A DNA stretch of 18,360 nucleotides from Hyphomicrobiales bacterium (GCA_027489835.1 JAIXZF010000137.1:1-18360); one strand, 5' to 3'; positions 7,985-15,510 are shown, counted from the first letter of the stretch. Program-made: numbers and translations. Notes: generated by a model not told the origin, from the sequence alone.

Positions 7985-10318
7985 GACCCCGCCGCCTCCG
8001 TCCAACCGGTCGGCGCCGGACCCGCCAATGAGCGTGTCGTTGCCGAGCCCGCTGTTGATGTCGTCACCCTGGCTGCTGCCGGTGATGGTGTCCGAGGATC
8101 CCCCGGCATTGATCACGAGACGGTCGGCGGCTGCATTCCAGTTCAGGTAACTGAAGCCCCCTGCCGTGAAGGAGCCGTTGACGTTGTTGATCGTGACCGT
8201 GTCGGGACCGTTGCGCGCAATGATCTGAAGCGATGCAGACACGCCGGCCGCGCTGAACTGCGATGCGTTGAAAATGGCCTCGATCGCCGCACCGCCGACA
8301 GCGCCCAGCAACAGCGATTCGATGGAACTGTATCCGCCGCCGGAGGTGAACGTGGCGGCCGAGAAATCAGCTGTGCCGAGGAACTGCACCTGGAGAACAT
8401 CACCGGTTCCGCCTGTGTCCGCCCCGCCATCCACTGTGTCGCCGGCAATGTCCTGGGCTGTCAGATAGCCGAAGACATCATTACCGTCTTCGCCGACCAG
8501 TCGGTCCGCACCGGCCTGCCCTACAAGTCCGTCGTCGCCGAAACCGCCCGTCAGCGTGTCGGCTGCGCTCGACCCGTATATGTAATCGGTCTCCGTGGTG
8601 CCGGTGACGTTGGCGGATCCGGTGGCCAAGACGTAGATTTCATCGCCGGCTCCCCATCCACTGAAAGTCATATTGGATAGATCGAACAGGCCGCTCACAT
8701 TTGAGAACGTCAAGTCGTCACTACCGGCTCCACCATTCACTTCGAGATAGGAACTGACGCCAGTTGCATTGATTTGCGACCCGCTGAAGGTAACGCTTGA
8801 TCCTGTCGCGCTTCCTATGGTGAGCCGGTCGATGGATGTCTGCCCGGCCGAAAGGAAAGTCACGGCGCTGAAATCTGCCGCGGCAGCGAAGTTGACAACC
8901 AGCGTGTTCAGTGAACCAGCCCCGTCGACGGTGTCGAGCCCGATTTCAGCGGCCCCATTGTAGATGAATCGATCCTCGCCATCGCCGCCGCGAAGCTCGT
9001 CATTCCCGCCGCCGCCGACGAGGGTGTCCGCACCCGCGCCGCCGATCAGCGTGTCGTTGCCAGCGGCGCCGTTGATGGAATCGTCGTTCGCGCCGCCGTC
9101 AAGGCTGTCGGCGAAGTCTGAGCCGGTCAGGTAGTCGTTGCCGCCAAAGCCGAAAAAGGTGACGCCGGCCGTCCGCTGATCGGTCGACAGCAGGCTCACA
9201 GCGTCGTTGCCGGTTCCAACTATAGTCGCGCCGCCGGTGGCGACCACATACTCGACGTTGGCCCACTGCGTGAACGAGACCGACGTGTACGCTATGTCGA
9301 CGCCGCCATTGATCGTGTCGGCGATTGCTTCGAAGATCGTGTCGCCGACATTGTCGACGATGTAGGTGTCGTCGCCTCCATCGCCCTGCATCGAGTCGGC
9401 GCCCGCGCCACCCGATATGAAATCGGTTCCGAGGTCGCCGATGAGCGAATCGTCGCCCTGTCCGCCAGTAATGTTGTCGTTGCTTGTGGTGCCGCGAATC
9501 GAGTCATCGACGCTGCTGCCCGTGACGTTCACGCCGCCCAGAAGTGCGGTGAAGTTGACGTCGACATAGTCTGCCGAATTCCAGCTCGTGAAGGATAGGC
9601 CCGACAGATCGAGCGAGACGGCTGCGAGCGCATATGTCGCGAAGACGATGGAGTTCTGATGCGCGTCACCGTCAATGCTGTATGTCGGGGCAAAGCTTGT
9701 CGTGCTGTTGTTGTCGAGGAACACGAGGAGGGAGTTCGTGCCTGTGCCGGCGAAGTCGATGGCCTCGATCGACCATGCCGTATTGAGCTCGATGGCATTC
9801 CCGCCGTTCGCTCCGGTTAGCCTGACGGTATCCGTTCCTGTTCCTCCGGCGAGCACGCCGAAGACATTGGAGGGCATGTCGCCTGGGTTCAGGATGAAGA
9901 CGTCGTTGCCGAGGCCGCCATCAAGCGTGTCCCGGCCGGCTCCACCATCGAGCGTGTCGCTGCCGTCCCGGCCGAACAGTTCGTCATCGCGGCTGCTGCC
10001 GGTGATGACGTCGTTGAGCGATGAGCCCGTGATCGTGATCGTGTCTTGACCGGTGGTCCAGGCGGAGAACGTCCAGCCGGCCGCGGAGAAGGTCGCGGCG
10101 CCGGTCAAGGTGACGTCGACAGCGTTGATGCCGGCGCTGCCGCGCACCAGCACGGTGTTCGAGATGCTCGTCCCGCCGAACTGCGTGTTGTCGAACGAAG
10201 CGGTCGTTGTCCCCGAAGCGTTCGAGAATTGGATGGTCGTTATGTCCTGGCCATTGACCAGGGCATTGTTGGGGGCCACGCGATAATTCGTGGTCGTCGA
10301 AACGCCCAAGGTCGGCAT
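7031..10318 (-). CDS. Large RTX calcium-binding protein 1, probable type I secretion substrate (1095 aa)
   Basis: The protein is acidic, rich in Gly, Asp, Ser and Thr, and poor in Cys and Lys. RTX nonapeptides (GGxGxDxUx) sit in blocks near residues 110-140, 285-320, 395-450, 580-615 and 745-780 and in the C-terminal cassette; such repeats form Ca2+-bound beta-rolls after export. Between blocks lie four beta-rich modules (about 26-110, 160-280, 460-590, 625-755), each ending in an F-x-x-W motif (FSAW, FTSW, FSGW, YLNW). A fifth, shorter segment around 318-370 matches the known TYIVDN..GDTI...NVEYV unit. There is no Sec signal peptide. Residues 779-1095 are shared with the other RTX protein and end GLTAGDFLF, a hydrophobic tail like type I secretion signals. 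ATG at 10316-10318 has GGGAG eight bases upstream. No protease, lipase or toxin domain is recognisable, so an adhesin, S-layer-like or matrix role is only a guess. Confidence 0.88.
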   Translation of the reverse strand: MPTLGVSTTTNYRVAPNNALVNGQDITTIQFSNASGTTTASFDNTQFGGTSISNTVLVRGSAGINAVDVTLTGAATFSAAGWTFSAWTTGQDTITITGSSLNDVITGSSRDDELFGRDGSDTLDGGAGRDTLDGGLGNDVFILNPGDMPSNVFGVLAGGTGTDTVRLTGANGGNAIELNTAWSIEAIDFAGTGTNSLLVFLDNNSTTSFAPTYSIDGDAHQNSIVFATYALAAVSLDLSGLSFTSWNSADYVDVNFTALLGGVNVTGSSVDDSIRGTTSNDNITGGQGDDSLIGDLGTDFISGGAGADSMQGDGGDDTYIVDNVGDTIFEAIADTINGGVDIAYTSVSFTQWANVEYVVATGGATIVGTGNDAVSLLSTDQRTAGVTFFGFGGNDYLTGSDFADSLDGGANDDSINGAAGNDTLIGGAGADTLVGGGGNDELRGGDGEDRFIYNGAAEIGLDTVDGAGSLNTLVVNFAAAADFSAVTFLSAGQTSIDRLTIGSATGSSVTFSGSQINATGVSSYLEVNGGAGSDDLTFSNVSGLFDLSNMTFSGWGAGDEIYVLATGSANVTGTTETDYIYGSSAADTLTGGFGDDGLVGQAGADRLVGEDGNDVFGYLTAQDIAGDTVDGGADTGGTGDVLQVQFLGTADFSAATFTSGGGYSSIESLLLGAVGGAAIEAIFNASQFSAAGVSASLQIIARNGPDTVTINNVNGSFTAGGFSYLNWNAAADRLVINAGGSSDTITGSSQGDDINSGLGNDTLIGGSGADRLDGGGGVDTVSYATTGSAIQAFLSTTLGAGQSGDAAGDLYLGIENVIGSSFGDVLVGAAGAVNALEGGGGNDTIYGEGIDSVLGGSGVDTFFGGQGGALNLDVAAAQLEVIWGSFVSDTMNGASATADLTLIGQGPQADSMIGGSGNDFIYFRAGDTIAGGGGSDWAVATLSSTGVNLNLGATGFENAWGSTGNDTMSAATSSSGVVLVGDAGNDSLVGSNFTDFLYGLDGGDTLIGGGGNDVLSGGVGTDQFRYNSAAFGVDLVYSFEIGIDKINMAGSGATAFNQLTINVSGGNTTITSAATGASQIFVVGVTGLTAGDFLF
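8054..10243 (-). repeat. Coding repeats in RTX protein 1: four beta-modules with a terminal FxxW motif
   Basis: Residues 26-755 alternate RTX nonapeptide blocks with a repeated unit of roughly 85-130 residues. The unit runs: LxVxF strand, DFSAxTF, a SIxxLxIG strand, an F..SQ(I/F)..GVS strand, a DxLTFxNVxGxF strand, then F-x-x-W, a strand ending in a Thr/Ser-rich stretch, and back into TGSSxxD, which starts the next nonapeptide block. The two C-proximal copies (460-590 and 625-755) are the clearest, sharing DTVDG, ADFSA and GVS. The first and second copies are more worn. The pattern was seen by eye in the translated protein; exact boundaries need a self-alignment. Confidence 0.7.
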
Positions 10319-10353
10319 TGGCGGAACTCCCAGCTTTCCCGTTCAGGATTCAG

Positions 10354-10367
10354 CACGACGCATCGTG
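10354..10367. promoter_or_regulatory. Dyad CACGA-CGCA-TCGTG, possible operator
   Basis: A perfect 5-base inverted repeat (10354-10358 and 10363-10367) around a 4-base centre lies 35 bases upstream of the RTX gene 1 start. Flanking bases GCAC/GTGC add partial outer symmetry. The position suits a repressor or activator site for RTX gene 1. AraC proteins more often bind direct repeats, so another regulator is possible. A motif this short may be chance in GC-rich DNA. Confidence 0.3.
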
Positions 10368-10390
10368 AGTGCCGACGTTACGGCAAGCTA

Positions 10391-10481
10391 GCACGCGGCC
10401 GGGCAGCGTTCTTGGCGCCTCGTGCATGGTGAGTTTGCCTACAGTGCACAGCAACTCCCTGCCATAGGGCACGCGGCCGGG
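10391..10481. repeat. Imperfect direct repeat GCACGCGGCCGGG, candidate AraC-type operator pair
   Basis: The 13-base sequence GCACGCGGCCGGG occurs exactly at 10391-10403 and 10469-10481, start-to-start 78 bases. Both copies continue with a similar tail (an AGC, then TCTTG), so the repeat is about 26 bases with a small gap. Both lie in the divergent region beside an AraC-family gene, where such regulators often bind paired direct repeats and can loop the DNA. No exact copy was seen upstream of RTX gene 2, where GGCGCCGGCCGGG at 15435-15447 is only loosely similar. Confidence 0.45.
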
Positions 10482-10540
10482 AGCTGTCTTGCCAGAGTGC
10501 CAATTCCCCAACTAACTTCAGTCAATTGCAGTGAGAGGCC

Positions 10541-10544
10541 GGGG
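10541..10544 (+). promoter_or_regulatory. Ribosome binding site deciding the araC-family start
   Basis: GGGG at 10541-10544, within GGCCGGGGAAA, lies seven bases before ATG 10552. It favours that start over the in-frame GTG at 10531, which has no purine-rich site in front of it. TTCCCC at 10504-10509 could pair with GGGGAA at 10541-10546 and mask the site. Confidence 0.5.
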
Positions 10545-10551
10545 AAACGAC

Positions 10552-11523
10552 ATGCAGGTGCCGGCGGGCGTCATGCGCATCTCCAGCGACATGTTCGCGG
10601 AGCACGAACGCTTTGACGGATGGCGCGAGGAGTACAGTCATCGGGCGCTCAGGCTGGACATCGCCAAGGAACGCGATGCCCCGTTTCATGCCGACATGGA
10701 ATTCGTGGGCGATCCATCCTGCGCGGTGGTTGGCATGTCGATGTCGGCCTGCCGGACGATGCGCACCGCACCTATGCTCAGCGACGGACAGGACGATGTG
10801 TTCTGCATGCTGCCCGATCTCGGCGCGCTGCATTTGTGCCATCGCGACCGGGAGTTGACGCTCGATCGGAGCACGATCGCGTTCGTGCGGTCCGACAAAA
10901 CGGGCAGCATCGACCATGGCACCGACAATGGAGCCAATGTCTGGACCTTCCTGAAACTGTCGGCCCGACGCATCGAGGGGCGGCTTCGCCAGGATGACAT
11001 CCCGCTCGCGCGCCGCCTTCCGGTTGCCGACGGCAGGATAGCGCTGCTGTGCGCCCAAGCGGCCTTGGTTCGGGCGCAGGCTCCACTTGTCGATCCGGAC
11101 GCGCTCCGGCTGATGCTTGAGCACCTGTGCGACATCGTCGTGCTGGTTCTGGGCCCGCGGCCCGATGAGATCGAGCGCATCGGCCTGGGCGGCGTCCGCG
11201 CGGCAAGGCTCTCGATCCTGCGCCGGCACATCAGGGGCCGGTTCCGCGAGCCGGGATTGAACGCGGCAGGGCTGGCGGCCGATCTGGGCATTTCGACTCG
11301 CTACGTGCATGCGCTGTTCGAAAGCGAAGGGTCCACATTCGGCGCCGAGCTGACCGCACTGCGGCTGGAGGAAGCCCGGCGCATCCTCCAGGCCTCGAGT
11401 TCGACCAGGCGGCAGATCGGCGAGATCGCCCTGTCATGCGGATTTTCGGACATCTCGCATTTCAACCGGCTGTTCCGAGCCCGCTTCGGCCTGACGCCGC
11501 GCGAAATGCGGTGGCCAGGTTGA
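10552..11523 (+). CDS. AraC-family transcriptional regulator with an AraC-binding-like N-terminal domain
   Basis: A 323-residue protein. The last hundred residues are a classical double helix-turn-helix AraC/XylS domain: LAADLGISTRYVHALFESEG is the first HTH; EIALSCGFSDISHFNRLFR, with the family signature through FGLTPREMR, is the second. The N-terminal part (FDGWREEYSHRALRLDI, then a beta-rich stretch with LHLCHRDRELTL and DRSTIAFVRSD) resembles the AraC_binding_2 cupin-like sensor/dimerisation domain. No ligand can be predicted. The gene is divergent from RTX gene 1 and convergent with RTX gene 2, and both neighbours are obvious candidate targets. ATG 10552 is preferred over GTG 10531 because of the GGGG site. 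The start is moderately sure, the family certain. Confidence 0.93.
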   Translation: MQVPAGVMRISSDMFAEHERFDGWREEYSHRALRLDIAKERDAPFHADMEFVGDPSCAVVGMSMSACRTMRTAPMLSDGQDDVFCMLPDLGALHLCHRDRELTLDRSTIAFVRSDKTGSIDHGTDNGANVWTFLKLSARRIEGRLRQDDIPLARRLPVADGRIALLCAQAALVRAQAPLVDPDALRLMLEHLCDIVVLVLGPRPDEIERIGLGGVRAARLSILRRHIRGRFREPGLNAAGLAADLGISTRYVHALFESEGSTFGAELTALRLEEARRILQASSSTRRQIGEIALSCGFSDISHFNRLFRARFGLTPREMRWPG

Positions 11524-11601
11524 AAAGACGGGAACAGGCGACGCCCAAAACGCGGACGCTGCTGCCACGACGCCTGAAACTGGCGGCGAGCTTCGCCTCG
11601 G

Positions 11602-12555
11602 CTAGAAAAGAAAGTCGCCCGCGGTCAGCCCAGTGACACCGACGATGAAGATCTGGCTTCCGCCCGTTGCCGCGGAAGTGATCGTGGTATTGCCTCCCGC
11701 GACGCTGATCGACAACTGGTTGAAGGCGGTGACGCCCGAGCCTGCCATGTTGATCTTGTCGATGCCGATTTCGAAAGAATAGACGAGGTCCGTGTTGAAC
11801 AGCGACGTGTTGTAGACGAACTGGTCGGCACCGACGCCGCCGTTCAGAATGTCGTTGCCGCCGCCGCCCGTGATCGTGTCGCCGCCGTCGAACCCGTAGA
11901 TGAAGTCGGTGAAGTTGCTGCCGACCAGGGAGTCGTTGCCCTGGTCGCCAACCAGCACGACGCCGGTGCTCGAGGTGGCGGCGGACAAGGTGTCGTTGCC
12001 GGTCGATCCCCAGGCGTTCTCGAAGCCCGTCGCTCCGAGGTTGAGGTTGACCGCCGACGCGGACAAGGTCGCCACGGCCCAGTCCGAGCCCAGCCCACCC
12101 GCGACGGTGTCGCCTGCGCGGTAGTAGATGAAGTCATTGCCCGAGCCGCCGATCATGCTGTCCGACTGCGGGCCTTGTCCGATGAGCGTCAGGTTGGCGG
12201 TGGCGCTCGCGCCGTTCATCGTGTCGGACACGAAGGATCCCCAGATGACCTCGAGCTGCGCCGCGCCTACGTCGATGTTGAGCGCACTGCCCTGTCCCCC
12301 GAAGTAGGTATCGATGCCGGCGCCGCCCGATACGCTGTCGATCCCTTCGCCATAGATCGTGTCGTTGCCGACGCCGCCCGACAGGCTGTTCGCGAAGCCG
12401 GCCGCGCCGACCAGCACGTCGTCGAAGCCCGACCCGATCACGCCTTCAATGCCGAGGTAGAGGTCTCCAGCCGCTTCCCCGCCCTGCCCCGCCCCGAGCG
12501 TCGTCGAGAGGAAAGCCTGGATGGCGGTTCCAGCGTTGGCATAGCTCACCGTGTC
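11602..12555 (-). repeat. C-terminal secretion cassette, copy 2 (317 codons plus stop)
   Basis: This encodes residues 902-1218 of RTX protein 2 and aligns without gaps with 7031-7984 in the same orientation. Most changes are conservative (Val/Ile, Ser/Thr, Phe/Tyr, Ala/Gly). They cluster in the QFRYNSAAFGV / QFVYNTSLFNT region just before LVYSFEIGIDKI. The homology ends at the stop codon, as in copy 1. Confidence 0.9.
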
Positions 12556-15258
12556 GAAGCCCTCGCTGCCATCCAGCAGGTCCGCTCCGTCGCCGCCGGA
12601 AAGCGTGTCGTTGCCGAGCGCGCCCGTCAGCGTGTTGGCGAACGCGTCGCCGGTGATGGTGTCGTTGCCGGCCGAGCCGGTGACGTTTCGGATGTTGACC
12701 AGCGTGTCCGTGCCGCCCTCGGCGTCATTGGCCGTGCCTGCCCCGAGATGGACGTTCACGCCGTTCGGCCGCGACGCATTGATGCCGACCAGTGTCGGCG
12801 TCCCCGATCCGTCATTGGGGTTGCCCCAATTCGCATAGGTCACGGTGTCGATGCCGCCGCCACCGGTGAAGGTGTCGTTGCCAGACAGGCCGTAGAACAG
12901 GTTGTCGCCTGTGTTGCCGGTGATCGAGTCATTGAAGAACGTGCCGACGACGCCTTCGAACCCGGCGATCGTATCGGTCGCGCCGGCGATGTCGGTCGCC
13001 CGGCCTGTCTGGAGGTTCACGGTCACGCCCGTCCACGGCGTCGTCCCTTCCCACGGCCGCTGGAGGATGCTGTAGCTCCCCTCAGTCGGATCGTAGTTGT
13101 AGGTCAGGATGTCGAAATCGCCGCCGCCGTCGAGATCGTCCGCTCCGGTCGAGCCATTGATCGTGTCGGCGCCGCCACCGCCCGTGATCGTGTCGTTGCC
13201 GCTGTCGCCGAACAGCAGGTTGGCGGCGTTGTTGCCCTGGATGGTGTCGTCGCGCTCGCTGCCGGAGATGTTCTCGACATTGACGAACGTTATCGTCGCG
13301 CCGGGCGTCAGCCACGTCGTCGCGGTGCCGCCGACCATGTCGACAAAGGCGCCTGCGCCCGTGCTGCCGTAGACGAGGTCGTCGACGAAGAGTGACAGCC
13401 GGTCGCTGTCGCCGGCGCCTCCGTTGAAGGTGTCGCTGCCGCCCATGCTGCGGAAGAAGTCATATCCGGCGGACCCGACGTAATGGTCGGCGAGCGCAGT
13501 GCCCTGCGCTCCCTCGACGTTCAGCACCGTATCGATCCTCCCGTGAGAATCGCGCACGGTGCCGGCCGCGACCGTCGTGCCCCCGACCGTGATGCTGGCG
13601 GCCGACAGGTTGACGATGATGCCGTTGGTGCCTCCGGCGAACTCGGCTTGCGCATTGTAGGCAAGCAGGTCGAAGCCGGCGCCGCCGTCGATGTAATCGT
13701 CGCCGTCATAGCCTTCGAAACGCTCTTCGCGCAGGTTGGCCGTCGAACTGCCGATCATGTAGTCGCGGCCGCTCGAGCCGCGCAAGCGCTCGATGTCGGT
13801 AAGAGTGTCGAAGCTCCCGCCCGTATCGCGCGCGGATGAAGCCGCGACCGTAAAGGTCTCGAAGGTGACAGACGCATTGGACAGGTTGACGATGACGCCA
13901 AGCCCTGTGCCATCGGGCGCCACATCCTGATAGCTGACGCGGTCGCGGTCGTCGTAGCTCTGGTCGCCATTGACGCCCGGCGCGCCGTTCACGACGTCGA
14001 TGCCCAGCCCAGGCCTGAAATCGTCGAAACCGTCGTTGCCGACCAGCGTGTCGTTGCCGTTGAACCCGCGCAGGACATTGTCCCAGGCATTGCCGATGAT
14101 CGAGTCATTGCCGGCAGTCCCGGAAACGTTCTCGACGTTGGACACCGTATCGGTGTTGCCCCAACCGTCGATGACGGTGCCATTGACAAGGTTGGCGTTG
14201 ATCGCACCGGTGCCGCCATACTGAGCATCGCGGGTATAATCGATAGTGTCGTACCCGCCGCGTCCGTTGATCGTGTCGTTGCCCTGCAGACCCTGGAACA
14301 GATTGAAGTAATTGTTGCCGAGGATCGTGTCCGCGAGCATCGAGCCGCGGATGTTGTTGATGTTGACGAACGTTTCAGTCGCGCCGAACGTGTCGGTCCC
14401 GGTTCCGCTGGTCGTTGCTCCCGCCCCGTCGTTCAGGACGATGTTGATCCCGACGTTGCCGCCGTCCTGGCGGTAATCGGCCCAGTAATTGCCGCTGTAA
14501 TTGGCCGAGCCTGGCGCGAAGAGGATCGATCCGCCCGTGTAGTTGTCCCGGAATGCGACGGAGGTTCCGCCAACATAGGTGTCGCCGCCAGCCCTTCCCT
14601 GGAAGAAGGCGTAGCCCGGCGCGCCATAAAAGACGTCGGCCTGCGCCGTGCCGCGCGCTTCCTCGATGCTGATGAGCGTGTCCGTATTGCCGTAGCCGTC
14701 GCGCGCCGTGTTCGCGGCGACATTGAATCCAAGCACGTTGACCGTGGTCGACCACAGGTTGACGATCACGCCGCCATTGCCGCCGCCGACAGAGTCGTTG
14801 TCGTAGGACGTCATGTCGAAGCCGTCGCCCCCATCGATCGTGTCGTTTCCGGCAAGGCCGCGGAAAAAGTCCGCGCCGGCCGCGCCGGCGAGACTGTCCG
14901 CGTTCGCGCTGCCGAAGACGTTGTCGTCGAACTGCATCAAGACGCTGTAGAGACCCGCGCCGTTGGGCGTCGGCCCAGAGAGGAAGCTCTGGAACGTGAC
15001 GGCCGTGACCGACGAAAGGCCCGTTATCGTTTCGATCGATGCCCCGCCGCCTGCCGCGCGGTGCACGAGGCCGCTGACCGTGCCGCCCTGCAGCGTGCCT
15101 CCGACAAGATTGAGGCCCGACCCGTTGACAACGAGTTCGGTGCCGTCCGACAGGTTCAGGACGACGCTGGACAGGTTCGAGCCATTCGGGGTCGAGTAGG
15201 TCGGCGTCAAAATGGTCTGAAAGGCCGCGCCTGCTGTCAACCGCGTATACGTCGCCAT
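11602..15258 (-). CDS. Large RTX calcium-binding protein 2, probable type I secretion substrate (1218 aa)
   Basis: An acidic, Gly/Asp/Asn-rich protein with no Sec signal peptide. Residues 1-110 form a beta-rich N-terminal segment unlike that of RTX protein 1. Residues 148-901 hold about eight tandem units of 75-120 residues with the pattern (D)xxxY...GVxVNLxxG...G.xDTLxxIExVxGTxxxDxxxGxxxxNxFxGxxGxD, each ending in one or two calcium-binding nonapeptides. Residues 902-1218 are the cassette shared with RTX protein 1 and end GLTAGDFLF. Such proteins are exported unfolded by type I secretion and fold on extracellular Ca2+. No catalytic domain is recognisable. The ATG at 15256-15258 is preceded by GGAGA (15264-15268 on the complement), well placed for ribosome binding. 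The stop is TAG, where the sister gene uses TAA. The regulator gene converges from the other side, ending 78 bases away. Confidence 0.88.
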   Translation of the reverse strand: MATYTRLTAGAAFQTILTPTYSTPNGSNLSSVVLNLSDGTELVVNGSGLNLVGGTLQGGTVSGLVHRAAGGGASIETITGLSSVTAVTFQSFLSGPTPNGAGLYSVLMQFDDNVFGSANADSLAGAAGADFFRGLAGNDTIDGGDGFDMTSYDNDSVGGGNGGVIVNLWSTTVNVLGFNVAANTARDGYGNTDTLISIEEARGTAQADVFYGAPGYAFFQGRAGGDTYVGGTSVAFRDNYTGGSILFAPGSANYSGNYWADYRQDGGNVGINIVLNDGAGATTSGTGTDTFGATETFVNINNIRGSMLADTILGNNYFNLFQGLQGNDTINGRGGYDTIDYTRDAQYGGTGAINANLVNGTVIDGWGNTDTVSNVENVSGTAGNDSIIGNAWDNVLRGFNGNDTLVGNDGFDDFRPGLGIDVVNGAPGVNGDQSYDDRDRVSYQDVAPDGTGLGVIVNLSNASVTFETFTVAASSARDTGGSFDTLTDIERLRGSSGRDYMIGSSTANLREERFEGYDGDDYIDGGAGFDLLAYNAQAEFAGGTNGIIVNLSAASITVGGTTVAAGTVRDSHGRIDTVLNVEGAQGTALADHYVGSAGYDFFRSMGGSDTFNGGAGDSDRLSLFVDDLVYGSTGAGAFVDMVGGTATTWLTPGATITFVNVENISGSERDDTIQGNNAANLLFGDSGNDTITGGGGADTINGSTGADDLDGGGDFDILTYNYDPTEGSYSILQRPWEGTTPWTGVTVNLQTGRATDIAGATDTIAGFEGVVGTFFNDSITGNTGDNLFYGLSGNDTFTGGGGIDTVTYANWGNPNDGSGTPTLVGINASRPNGVNVHLGAGTANDAEGGTDTLVNIRNVTGSAGNDTITGDAFANTLTGALGNDTLSGGDGADLLDGSEGFDTVSYANAGTAIQAFLSTTLGAGQGGEAAGDLYLGIEGVIGSGFDDVLVGAAGFANSLSGGVGNDTIYGEGIDSVSGGAGIDTYFGGQGSALNIDVGAAQLEVIWGSFVSDTMNGASATANLTLIGQGPQSDSMIGGSGNDFIYYRAGDTVAGGLGSDWAVATLSASAVNLNLGATGFENAWGSTGNDTLSAATSSTGVVLVGDQGNDSLVGSNFTDFIYGFDGGDTITGGGGNDILNGGVGADQFVYNTSLFNTDLVYSFEIGIDKINMAGSGVTAFNQLSISVAGGNTTITSAATGGSQIFIVGVTGLTAGDFLF
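12556..14817 (-). repeat. Coding repeats in RTX protein 2: about eight tandem VNL/IExVxG units
   Basis: Residues 148-901 contain units starting near residues 148, 236, 337, 440, 530, 620, 717 and 804. Recognisable anchors are VIVNL (twice), IIVNL, INIVLN, VTVNL and VNVHL; TDTLISIEE, DTVSNVENV, DTLTDIERL, DTVLNVEGA, FVNVENISG and DTLVNIRNV; and a following GxxxND or GxxxAD. The unit is a known type in bacterial RTX proteins. Units one, four and five carry an additional short strand of the TTVxxxxxxVAA kind, so they may form a subfamily produced by local duplication. Confidence 0.75.
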
Positions 15259-15510
15259 CGTTGTCTCCGGTCCTAGCCTGCTGCCGTTAGGTCGTCTGCC
15301 CCATACTGAGCCATTCCCGTTATGATTGACAAGCGATTAACGTGGATCGTCGCGTCTCATCGCTGCCATGCATCGCCGTCAGCCCGCGACGCCCGGCGGT
15401 TGACCTTTCGCCTGTGAAACGCCATTCCCGATGCGGCGCCGGCCGGGTCAGCCCGGCGGCGCGGAAGCCCGGACCCGATCGCTTGCCCCCATCTCTCCAT
15501 AAACCCGCCG

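Larger units (their letters stand above)
10319..10551. promoter_or_regulatory. Divergent promoter region between RTX gene 1 and the araC-family gene
   Basis: 233 bases without a credible gene separate the two divergent starts, so both promoters should lie here. TTGCCA at 10489-10494 could be a -35 element for the regulator, but no good -10 follows at 16-18 bases. CAATTG (10523-10528) and GCTAGC (10387-10392) are short palindromes. A long imperfect direct repeat and a 14-base dyad are listed separately. AATC-NNN-AACGGGAA, read on the - strand (10336-10350), recurs with a one-base shorter spacer upstream of RTX gene 2 (15314-15327); it may be a shared element or chance. Confidence 0.55.

Noticed and set aside
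7685..8680. 331-codon + strand open frame inside RTX gene 1
   Set aside because: It is the reverse of Gly/Asp repeat codons, which rarely give stops on the other strand. Composition is repetitive with no domain.
11585..11597. Hairpin GGCGA-GCT-TCGCC just past the RTX gene 2 stop, as a terminator
   Set aside because: The stem is only five bases and no T-run follows in either direction, so intrinsic termination is not supported.
12175..13395. 406-codon + strand open frame inside RTX gene 2
   Set aside because: It has the same cause: antisense of nonapeptide repeats. The periodic Val/Asp/Arg pattern matches the repeats opposite.
7031..15258. CRISPR-like or tandem DNA repeat array suggested by the periodic pattern
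   Set aside because: The periodicity is that of coding nonapeptides (GGxGxDxUx) in open frames. Units vary and there are no unique spacers between identical repeats.
15442..15457. Hairpin GCCGGG-TCAG-CCCGGC as a terminator or operator
   Set aside because: It has no T-run, is short, and lies in very GC-rich sequence where such stems are common.
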